Positions 1 through 6,192 of a stretch of DNA of 28,230 nucleotides are shown here, piece after piece. The position numbers were made by a program, and so were the translations under genes. Numbering within the stretch: the first letter of the stretch is position 1; every line of letters begins with the position of its first letter. The stretch covers positions 1-28,230 of the forward strand of contig CAMEXG010000007.1 of the NCBI GenBank assembly GCA_945947045.1, read 5' to 3'. The notes beneath the pieces were generated by a model. It ran no database searches. It worked only from the letters and a program-made list of their open reading frames with translations, and was not told the DNA's origin. The DNA is from an uncultured Spirochaetales bacterium. Lineage in GTDB: Bacteria > Spirochaetota > Spirochaetia > Sphaerochaetales > Sphaerochaetaceae.

Positions 1-33
1 CAGTTCTCAACGAAGCCTGGAAGCTGGCACCCT

Positions 34-414
34 TTAGGGTGGCGGTAGTTCACTTGCCATATAAGGTCGACCTTGTCCTGCTGTCACCCATAATACTACT
101 ATGTATTTATCATCAATTTGGTATTTTTCAATTCGTGGAAGAAAGAATGGTTCAATAAAGTGACACTTGTTTAATAAGTCTTTTTCTATTTTATCTATTT
201 CTTCCGGGTCAATACTCGAAACAGGAAGTACCGGTTTTCCGTTTTTTTCTTCAACTACAATTAATATATATCCACCGTCTTGGTTCTCTATATCGTTTGC
301 AAAAGCACATATTGTTCTTATGCACTCAGCTTGGTTCCATTTTCTTTTGTATTCAATTCTGCTAGATTCGATTTCTCTTGTATCAAGAAGGGCTTTGACA
401 TTTATTGGCAGCAT
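34..414 (-). CDS. AlbA_2/Schlafen-type putative DNA-binding protein, probably truncated
   Basis: The 126-residue product matches the N-terminal AlbA_2 (Schlafen AlbA_2, COG2865-type) domain. The signs are an E-x(4)-EYKRKWN start at about residues 16-27, the AFANDIENQDGGYILIVVEE core at about 37-56, and the VLWVTAGQGRPY strand-turn at about 107-118. Family members usually continue for several hundred residues (often a C-terminal ATPase or winged-helix region). This one stops eight residues after RPY, so it is probably a remnant or a stand-alone domain. The start is ATG at 414, preceded by AGGGG with 8 nt spacing, so the 5' end looks intact. A short inverted repeat (CACCCT-TT-AGGGTG, 28-41) covers the stop codon. 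The gene is separated from efp by a terminator, and its own upstream region carries a phased motif array. A role in transcriptional control or defence is typical of the family but cannot be shown here. Confidence 0.65.
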   Translation of the reverse strand: MLPINVKALLDTREIESSRIEYKRKWNQAECIRTICAFANDIENQDGGYILIVVEEKNGKPVLPVSSIDPEEIDKIEKDLLNKCHFIEPFFLPRIEKYQIDDKYIVVLWVTAGQGRPYMASELPPP

Positions 415-430
415 ATGTATCCCCTACAGT

Positions 431-526
431 AATTGTAGATGAATTGTCGATAATTGCCGATTGTTTTGTTTAAATGTCGATTTTATTGTCAATTTAATTG
501 TCGATTATAATGCTCTAATTGTCGAT
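431..526 (-). repeat. Seven phased copies of ATCGACAATT upstream of the AlbA_2 gene
   Basis: Read on the minus (coding) strand, copies lie at 526-517, 505-496, 493-484 (ATTGACAATA), 481-472 (ATCGACATTT), 461-452 (ATCGGCAATT), 451-442 and 440-431 (ATCTACAATT). Three copies are perfect, and all seven point the same way. Start-to-start steps are 21, 12, 12, 20, 10 and 11 bp, close to one or two helical turns, so the copies would present the same DNA face. A TATAAT hexamer (509-504, minus strand) lies inside the array with no clear -35. Most copies would then fall in the 5' leader, just before the SD. This looks like an iterated operator, possibly for the AlbA_2 protein itself (inference). Confidence 0.75.
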
Positions 527-610
527 TTGGATTGTTTTGGTACTAAGATTTTGAAATATATTCTTAAATAGGAATAAAAACTAGGATTTTAAATTTTTGT
601 ATGTCAAAAT

Positions 611-635
611 TAAATGCTCCGCTTGGGAGCATTTA
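611..635 (-). terminator. Rho-independent terminator of efp
   Basis: A perfect 10-bp stem (TAAATGCTCC / GGAGCATTTA) with a 5-nt loop lies just downstream of the efp stop. On the minus strand it is followed by ATTTT. It separates efp from the AlbA_2 gene. Confidence 0.75.
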
Positions 636-643
636 AAACTGTG

Positions 644-1207
644 TTAGTCGTTGACTCTTTCCAAGTATTCTCTTGTTTCAGTGTTGACCCTAACCTTTTC
701 ACCCTGCTTGATGAAGCCAGGAACTCTGATTTTTAAACCAGTCTCGAGAACTGCATCCTTTGTTACGCCCTGAACTGTGTCGCCTCTTGCAGCGTCTTCT
801 GTTTCAGTGACAACGTAGACAACCTTGCTTGGTACCTGGATGTCGAGAACCTGATCTTCCCAAAGAGTAAGTCTGTAAGTCTCTCCATCTTTCATGATGT
901 ACTCATAGCCTTCGAAGCTCTTCATTGGGACTTCGATCTGCTCATAGTTCTCAACGTTCATGAAAGCGAAGTTTTCACCATCGTTATAGAGATACTGGAA
1001 TGTTCTGTCTTCAATAGTGATGTCTTCTGCGTTGTCCTGAGACTTCATTGTTTCTGAAAGAGTCTGTCCTGTTGCCGGGCTCTTGAGCTTAAGTCTGACG
1101 AATGCGGAACCCTTACCTGGGTTAACGAACTCTCTTTCGATGCAGAGGAATGGCTGGCCCTTAATAAGGAGAGCTGTACCTTTTTCAATCTGTCCTGCTT
1201 TAATCAT
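644..1207 (-). CDS. efp: Elongation factor P
   Basis: The 187-residue protein has full EF-P length (E. coli 188) and the usual three-domain beta-barrel layout. EF-P binds between the P and E sites of the ribosome and relieves stalling at polyproline stretches. The domain I loop reads FVNPGKGSAF, placing the modifiable lysine at K32 (equivalent to E. coli K34). The C-terminal OB-fold signature is visible as LETGLKIRVPGFIKQGEKVRVNT cut at its ends, around residues 155-177. The start is ATG at 1207, with GAGG 11 nt upstream. epmA lies 129 bp upstream on the same strand, so the modification is most likely (R)-beta-lysylation rather than rhamnosylation, which uses an arginine. A candidate promoter lies in the gap, so efp may be transcribed both with epmA and alone. 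Confidence 0.96.
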   Translation of the reverse strand: MIKAGQIEKGTALLIKGQPFLCIEREFVNPGKGSAFVRLKLKSPATGQTLSETMKSQDNAEDITIEDRTFQYLYNDGENFAFMNVENYEQIEVPMKSFEGYEYIMKDGETYRLTLWEDQVLDIQVPSKVVYVVTETEDAARGDTVQGVTKDAVLETGLKIRVPGFIKQGEKVRVNTETREYLERVND

Positions 1208-1270
1208 GTTCTTTTATACCTCAGTATTAAATATACTAATTAGTTTCGTATGGTGGAAATACCGCTATGT

Positions 1271-1300
1271 AGAATAACAGAAAGACAATATCTCTGTAAA
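1271..1300 (-). promoter_or_regulatory. Candidate efp promoter
   Basis: On the minus strand, TTTACA (1300-1295) and TATTCT (1276-1271) are separated by 18 bp. TGT directly precedes the -10, making it an extended -10. It would give a leader of about 55-60 nt. Assigned by motif only. Confidence 0.4.
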
Positions 1301-1315
1301 GAGTCGGGAGATATG

Positions 1316-1333
1316 TGGAAAAAGGAGCCCTTT
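1316..1333 (-). terminator. Weak hairpin after epmA, possible partial terminator
   Basis: On the minus strand, AAAGG-GCT-CCTTT is followed by further T residues (the run reads TTTTT), four nt after the epmA stop. The 5-bp stem is short, so read-through into efp is likely. Confidence 0.3.
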
Positions 1334-1336
1334 CTC

Positions 1337-2314
1337 TTATTCTGTCTTCAGCATAGAGCACATAGGAAACGAGAGGATGGGAGCTATCTCATCTCCTCCA
1401 TACTCGGTAAGTAGAAGTCTATCAAGTCCTATGGCACCACCGGAGCACTGGGGCATATCGAGAGACGCAAAAGAGAAGTCCGCCTTGCTGATAGCTTCCC
1501 CGGTGGCCTTTCTCTCTTTCTCAAGAATATCTTGCTCTCTTTTGTAGTAGGAGAGAATCTTATCTTTGTCTCTCTCTTCATCGTAGCAGTTGGCAATTTC
1601 GATTCCCTTTATGTACATCTCCCATCTCTTTTTGTATGGACGGTCGGGATAATCTTTTGCCAGGCATTCTATCTGAGAGGGATAATCACAAAGATATACT
1701 TCCCTGTCTTTTGGTAGAGAAGTCTCTACATAAGTAAGGAATATTCGGTTGAAAGTATCTTCCCAACTTTCACTATCAGGGACATAAAGATTAAGCCTCT
1801 CAGCTTCACTTCTAAGATATTCGTACTCCTGAGCTTTTAATAAATCGACTCCCGCAAACTCTTTCATGGCTTCTTCCATTGTGATGATAAGTGGTTCGTT
1901 CTTTAACCATGAGGGATTAGATATTGCAGTCTCTTTGATCATCTCATGAGTCAGCTCTATGGAATCTTTGTCTGTGAAATCCATAGTATAGTACTCCAGC
2001 ATTGAAAACTCAGGGTTATGTACATCTCCAAGCTGCTCTGAGTTTCTGAAACATGTTGAGATTTGAAATATTGATCCTGATCCTGATGCTATCATCTCCT
2101 TCATGAAGATTTCAGGGGAAGGAATAAGATAAAACTCTTTCTCGCCTACAAACTCATTTTTAAATAAAGTAGAGAATGTCTTTATTGTTGGTTCCGGAAT
2201 AAGAGAGGGGGAGAGTGTAGGGGTGAATACTTCTAGATAGTCTCTATCCAGGAAGAAGGACCTTATGTTTTTATAGAGCTCAGACCTGGCTCTTTGGGCT
2301 TTAAAATCGATCAT
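1337..2314 (-). CDS. epmA: EF-P--(R)-beta-lysine ligase EpmA (PoxA/GenX, LysRS paralogue)
   Basis: The 325-residue protein is exactly the length of E. coli EpmA. It has only the class II synthetase catalytic core and lacks the N-terminal anticodon-binding OB domain of LysRS. Motif 1 surrounds FLEV-type residues FLDRDYLEVFTPTL (21-34). Motif 2 runs from STCFRN (86-91) to HNPEFSMLEYY (99-109). Motif 3 is GGAIGLDRLLL (292-302). The enzyme adenylates beta-lysine and transfers it to the conserved EF-P lysine. Co-location with efp supports the function; the partner 2,3-aminomutase EpmB is not in the window. There is no SD before ATG 2314, but an extended -10 ends 6 nt upstream, suggesting a leaderless mRNA. 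The gene is divergent from mnmE. Confidence 0.93.
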   Translation of the reverse strand: MIDFKAQRARSELYKNIRSFFLDRDYLEVFTPTLSPSLIPEPTIKTFSTLFKNEFVGEKEFYLIPSPEIFMKEMIASGSGSIFQISTCFRNSEQLGDVHNPEFSMLEYYTMDFTDKDSIELTHEMIKETAISNPSWLKNEPLIITMEEAMKEFAGVDLLKAQEYEYLRSEAERLNLYVPDSESWEDTFNRIFLTYVETSLPKDREVYLCDYPSQIECLAKDYPDRPYKKRWEMYIKGIEIANCYDEERDKDKILSYYKREQDILEKERKATGEAISKADFSFASLDMPQCSGGAIGLDRLLLTEYGGDEIAPILSFPMCSMLKTE

Positions 2315-2320
2315 GGAAAG

Positions 2321-2329
2321 AATATATCA
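2321..2329 (-). promoter_or_regulatory. Extended -10 of epmA, predicted leaderless start
   Basis: The minus strand reads TGATATATT, a TG-N extended -10 ending 6 nt before ATG. The -35 match is poor (TCGATT at 17 bp). Transcription would begin at or beside the start codon. Confidence 0.45.
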
Positions 2330-2372
2330 CACAATAGAGTTTGAATCGACGATATATGCAGAATGTATACAA

Positions 2373-2389
2373 AGTTAGTGATACTAACT
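2373..2389. promoter_or_regulatory. 17-bp palindrome between epmA and mnmE promoters
   Basis: AGTTAGT-GAT-ACTAACT has perfect 7-bp arms. It lies 44 bp upstream of the epmA -10 and 11 bp upstream of the mnmE -35, so one dimeric regulator could act on both genes. No known regulator was recognised from the motif. Confidence 0.45.
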
Positions 2390-2400
2390 AATCAGAATTA

Positions 2401-2430
2401 TTGAGTTTTGTGCACTTTTAAGCGTATTAT
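2401..2430 (+). promoter_or_regulatory. mnmE promoter, predicted leaderless start
   Basis: TTGAGT (2401-2406), an 18-bp spacer and TATTAT (2425-2430) precede ATG 2438 by 7 nt. An alternative TTGAAT (2341) / TATACA (2366) pair has a less favourable 19-bp spacer. If the first promoter is correct, the in-frame upstream TTG at 2408 cannot be the start. Confidence 0.55.
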
Positions 2431-2437
2431 CAATAAT

Positions 2438-3745
2438 ATGACAGGTTATACTACAGAAGAGCCGATTTATGCTCTTGCAACACCATTTTCACCATCCGCA
2501 TTGGCCGTTATAAGAACTAGTGGAACAGAGGCCATATCCCTTGTACAGAAAGTATTCAAGGGAAGATTGACTGGTAGGCCCAACGGCACTGCGGTCCATG
2601 GTTGGATATTAGATAATAACAGAGAGAAAGTCGATGAAGTTGTGGCTCTTCTATATAACCATGGCCATGGGTATACAGGAGAAGAAGCTGTTGAGATTAT
2701 GTGTCACGGCTCCCTTCCTGTTATAAAGAAAATTTCTACGACTCTTGAAGGAGCGGGGTTTAGGCAGGCGCTGAAAGGAGAGTTTACGTATAGAGCTTTT
2801 CTAGGTGGGAGAATGGATCTTACTGAAGCGGAAGCTGTGGAAGAGCTGGTGTCGGCAAAGGGGGAGAGAGGAAGAAAAGATGCACTCTCTCGTCTCTCAG
2901 GATCCATTAGAAATGAAGCTGACAAGGCAAAAAATGAGATAATCAACATACTCGCTTCATTGGAAGTCCAGCTTGATTATGGAGAAGACGATATTCCTGA
3001 AGAGTGGATTTTCCCTTTGGAAAAAGTTGATGCCATTATTGACAGACTAGAGAAAATCAGAAGTACATATGCTTCCTCCAGATTGTACTCTCAAGGAGCG
3101 AAAGTCGTACTTGCAGGTAGCACAAATGCGGGTAAATCCAGTCTTTATAATGCTCTTTTGAAAGAAAACAGAGCCATTGTCTCTTCTGTGGCAGGAACAA
3201 CCAGAGACTATATCGAGACAGAGTGTGAGATGAATGGAATCCCAGTGAGGCTTTTCGATACTGCAGGGCTCAGAAGTAGCGGAGACGAAATAGAAAAGGA
3301 AGGAATACTGAGATCTAAAGAGTTGATGGATGATGCAGACTTGGTTGTTTATGTCATTGCCCCGGGAGAGGCTGAACCCGAGGAAAAAATGACGAATGCC
3401 ATCTATATACACTCCAAGAGCGATATAGCTCCGGGAGATGGTATATCTTTCTCGTCGCTTACAGGAGAAGGGTTAGATAGAGTCGTAGATGCCATTACTT
3501 CTTTTTTAAGTCGGGATAGTGTCGTGATTTCGGATGTTCCTATGATTGAAAGCGAGAGACAAGAGAGAAAACTTGGTGAGACTGTGGAGGCGTTGAAAGA
3601 CGCAATAAAGGCTAAAAACTGTAGTGTAGATATTATTGCACTATACTTTCAGTCAGCTCTTTCTTCTCTTTCCGAGCTTACAGGTGAAACTACAAGCGAC
3701 GATATTTTGGAGGTCCTTTTCTCCTCCTTCTGTTTAGGAAAATAA
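2438..3745 (+). CDS. mnmE: tRNA uridine-5-carboxymethylaminomethyl modification GTPase MnmE (TrmE)
   Basis: This 435-residue GTPase works with MnmG to place the (carboxymethyl)aminomethyl group on wobble U34 of certain tRNAs. The N-terminal folate-binding domain covers about 1-120 (EPIYALATPFSPSALAVIR). Helical segments flank an inserted G domain: G1 GSTNAGKSS (227-235), a GTTRDY switch, and G3 DTAGLR. The C-terminus carries the diagnostic CLGK (C432-K435). G4 reads SKSD (326-329) instead of NKxD. The start at ATG 2438 gives the usual N-terminus; a TTG at 2408 would add ten residues that do not look like the family and lies inside the promoter. No SD is visible. mnmG follows after a single base, so the two are co-transcribed. 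The protein is slightly shorter than the usual ~450. Confidence 0.95.
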   Translation: MTGYTTEEPIYALATPFSPSALAVIRTSGTEAISLVQKVFKGRLTGRPNGTAVHGWILDNNREKVDEVVALLYNHGHGYTGEEAVEIMCHGSLPVIKKISTTLEGAGFRQALKGEFTYRAFLGGRMDLTEAEAVEELVSAKGERGRKDALSRLSGSIRNEADKAKNEIINILASLEVQLDYGEDDIPEEWIFPLEKVDAIIDRLEKIRSTYASSRLYSQGAKVVLAGSTNAGKSSLYNALLKENRAIVSSVAGTTRDYIETECEMNGIPVRLFDTAGLRSSGDEIEKEGILRSKELMDDADLVVYVIAPGEAEPEEKMTNAIYIHSKSDIAPGDGISFSSLTGEGLDRVVDAITSFLSRDSVVISDVPMIESERQERKLGETVEALKDAIKAKNCSVDIIALYFQSALSSLSELTGETTSDDILEVLFSSFCLGK

Positions 3746-3746
3746 A

Positions 3747-5558
3747 ATGAGAGATTATGAAGCAATTGTAATTGGCGGTGGACACGCAGGAATAGAAGCT
3801 GCCCTGGCTCTTTCCAGGGAAGGTTTTGATACTTTGATGATTACTCAGAGCTTGGATGCAATCGGGCGAATGAGTTGTAACCCTGCTATAGGGGGGGTGG
3901 CAAAAGGAAATCTTGTCAGGGAAATCGACGCCCTGGGAGGCGAGATGGGACATTTGATTGATGCTTCTATGATACAGTACAGGATACTTAATCGTAGCCG
4001 AGGTCCTGCTGTACAGGCTCCTCGTGCCCAAGCAGACAAGTTTTCTTATTCAAGACTAGCCAAAGAGACATGCGAAAAACAAGATAAGCTTAACCTTTTT
4101 ATGGATACCGTGGTCGACTTCATCATTGAAGAAAAAGATGGTGTGCGGAGTATTGTCGGCGTCGTTACGGAAAGAGGATGGAGAATAAGTGCCAAAGTAG
4201 TTGTCCTTACAACAGGAACCTTTATGGAAGGAAGAATATTCATTGGAGAATATGACGCTCCTTCGGGAAGACTGGGTGAAGGTGCCGCATTGGGACTAGG
4301 CAAAAAACTCAGGGAGTATGGATTCCACGTGGGAAGAATGAAGACAGGAACTCCGGCCAGAGTAAGAAAGAGTTCGTTGGACTTTGATGAACTGGAAGTG
4401 CAGGATGGAGACGAAGAGATGCTTCCATTCTCCTTCGACTATGAAAAAATCGATAGGCCTAGCCAAAACTGCTGGATAACTTTTACTAATGAAGAGACTC
4501 ATAAAATAATCAGAGAGAATATGCATCGTTCTCCTCTCTATGGAGGAAAAATCGTAGGTAAGGGACCGAGATACTGTCCATCCATTGAAGACAAAGTCAT
4601 GAGATTCCCTGAGCGTGAGAGACACCAGATTTTTGTAGAGCCGGAGGGTGTAGGAACTGAAGAGATGTACCTCAACGGCCTGTCTTCTTCTCTTCCGGAA
4701 GAGGTGCAGCACCAGTTTATCAGGACACTCCCAGGACTAAGACACTGTGAGATCATGAGACCTGCATATGCTGTCGAATACGATTACTTGGATCCATTGG
4801 ATCTTCTTCCGTCTTTGGAATCGAAGGTGGTTTCAAACTTATTTGTTGCAGGTCAGACTAATGGTACAAGTGGCTATGAGGAGGCCGCGGCACAGGGAAT
4901 AATAGCAGGAATAAATGCTGCACAGAGACTGAAGAATGAAAAGCCTGTGGTTCTTGGCAGAACTGATGCCTACATCGGTGTATTGATCGACGACTTGGTT
5001 ACAAAGGGGACAAAAGAACCATACAGAATGTTTACTTCACGTGCTGAATATAGGCTCTCTCTGAGACATGACAATGCTGATATGCGTCTTACTCCCGTAG
5101 GATACAAAGCAGGACTTGCTACAGAAGAGAAGATGGAGAGGCTTAAAGAAAAAATAGAGAAAATCGAAGCCGTCAAGGATCTCTTGAGGGTGACAAAGAG
5201 AGACGGAAAGAACTGTTATCAGCTTCTTTCTCAGCCTGAGAATGATATCTATTCCCTCTCTGTCCCAGGCCTGGAGGAGTACTCCTACGAAATACTCTCT
5301 GAAGTACAGCTGGATGTCAAATATTCAGGTTATCTTAAGAGACAGGAAAATGAAGCGGAGAGAGTAAAGAGACAAGAAGCCATGATCATTCCAGAGAATT
5401 TCGACTACGACAAAGTGGATGGAATAAGTGCCGAATCTAGAGAGAAGTTTAAGGCGATACGCCCTCACAGCATTGGGCAAGCAGGAAGAATAAGCGGTGT
5501 AAGAGTCTCAGACATTGCCATTTTAAGTGTTGCCATAAAAGGGAGGAATAATGGCTGA
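3747..5558 (+). CDS. mnmG: tRNA uridine-5-carboxymethylaminomethyl modification enzyme MnmG (GidA)
   Basis: The 603-residue FAD protein is the partner of MnmE in U34 modification. The FAD-binding Rossmann motif is IGGGHAGIEAA (9-19). MSCNPAIGGVAKG (42-54) contains conserved cysteine C44. The second family signature is AGQTNGTSGYEEAAAQG at about 370-386. The tRNA-binding part includes FTSRAEYRLSLRHDNAD, and the C-terminal helical domain ends IGQAGRISGVRVSDIAIL, which contacts MnmE in characterised homologues. ATG 3747 follows the mnmE stop by one base, with AGGA inside the mnmE end acting as SD. It overlaps rsmG by 8 nt. The mnmE-mnmG-rsmG order is a widely conserved bacterial arrangement. Confidence 0.97.
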   Translation: MRDYEAIVIGGGHAGIEAALALSREGFDTLMITQSLDAIGRMSCNPAIGGVAKGNLVREIDALGGEMGHLIDASMIQYRILNRSRGPAVQAPRAQADKFSYSRLAKETCEKQDKLNLFMDTVVDFIIEEKDGVRSIVGVVTERGWRISAKVVVLTTGTFMEGRIFIGEYDAPSGRLGEGAALGLGKKLREYGFHVGRMKTGTPARVRKSSLDFDELEVQDGDEEMLPFSFDYEKIDRPSQNCWITFTNEETHKIIRENMHRSPLYGGKIVGKGPRYCPSIEDKVMRFPERERHQIFVEPEGVGTEEMYLNGLSSSLPEEVQHQFIRTLPGLRHCEIMRPAYAVEYDYLDPLDLLPSLESKVVSNLFVAGQTNGTSGYEEAAAQGIIAGINAAQRLKNEKPVVLGRTDAYIGVLIDDLVTKGTKEPYRMFTSRAEYRLSLRHDNADMRLTPVGYKAGLATEEKMERLKEKIEKIEAVKDLLRVTKRDGKNCYQLLSQPENDIYSLSVPGLEEYSYEILSEVQLDVKYSGYLKRQENEAERVKRQEAMIIPENFDYDKVDGISAESREKFKAIRPHSIGQAGRISGVRVSDIAILSVAIKGRNNG

Positions 5559-6192
5559 CGATATCATATTGAACGGTCTAAAGGCATATGGCGTCGAGAA
5601 TGCTGAAGAAAAGGCTATTGTTCTTGAGAAATATCTAAGCGAGATTATTCTCTTTAACCCCACTCTCAAGTTAGTTGGCGAGAAGGAGAGAGATGAGATA
5701 ATTTATCGTCATATCTTGGATTCTGCTTCAGCTTACTCCATTTTCTCGACTTTGACGAAAAAGTCCTCGACAATAGCAGACCTAGGAACAGGTGCAGGTC
5801 TCCCAGGAGTGGTATTGGCAATTCTATTTCCAGATAGGAACTTTGTCTTGATCGACAGAATGACAAGGCGTATTGGATTCTTACGGGCGGTGAAAGCGAA
5901 ACTAAAACTAGTGAATGTAGAGATAATCTCAAAGGATATAAGCGAAGTGCAGGATCACTTTGACTATGTGACATCCAGAGCTTTCAGACCCCTGTCTGCC
6001 GTTGCTGACAATATGATGAAACTGGCTCCTGAAGCGGTTTTATATAAGGGAACGAAAAAAGCTATTGAAGAAGAGATAAATGATCTAAAAGGCTTGGGAT
6101 ACTCATTCTCCTCTTCTGTCCACCCTGTATTTCCTGTTGGAGAAAAGGGGGAAAGAAATATAGTCGTCATAAACTCTTGGAGGAAAGCATGA
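5551..6192 (+). CDS. rsmG: 16S rRNA (guanine-N7) methyltransferase RsmG (GidB)
   Basis: The 213-residue class I SAM-dependent methyltransferase modifies the 16S rRNA 530-loop guanine (G527 in E. coli). The SAM-binding motif I is ADLGTGAGLPGVVLA (about 72-86), followed by FVLIDRMTRRIGFL, the equivalent of the family DSxxKRxxFL segment (here DRMTRR). A YVTSRAFRPL segment matches the family VxSRAxxxL motif. ATG 5551 has a strong GGGAGG SD 5 nt upstream. The reading frame starts 8 nt before the mnmG stop and ends in an ATGA overlap with ftsK, so translational coupling is likely on both sides. Length is normal (E. coli 207). Confidence 0.95.
   Translation: MADDIILNGLKAYGVENAEEKAIVLEKYLSEIILFNPTLKLVGEKERDEIIYRHILDSASAYSIFSTLTKKSSTIADLGTGAGLPGVVLAILFPDRNFVLIDRMTRRIGFLRAVKAKLKLVNVEIISKDISEVQDHFDYVTSRAFRPLSAVADNMMKLAPEAVLYKGTKKAIEEEINDLKGLGYSFSSSVHPVFPVGEKGERNIVVINSWRKA

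Noticed and set aside
41..48. GGCGGTAG, as in the RfaH ops element
   Set aside because: It falls at the end of a gene on the other strand, far from the polymer locus, and the rest of the ops consensus does not match.
1..60. Plus-strand open frame at the left edge that could be a transposase end
   Set aside because: Only about 20 codons are visible in the window and no family motif or inverted-repeat end could be confirmed.
431..526. CRISPR-like reading of the phased repeats
   Set aside because: Units are 10 bp with 0-11 bp gaps; CRISPR repeats and spacers are about three times longer and no cas gene is present.
2408..2437. TTG start for mnmE
   Set aside because: It has no SD, lies between the -35 and -10 of the best promoter, and adds residues unlike the family N-terminus.
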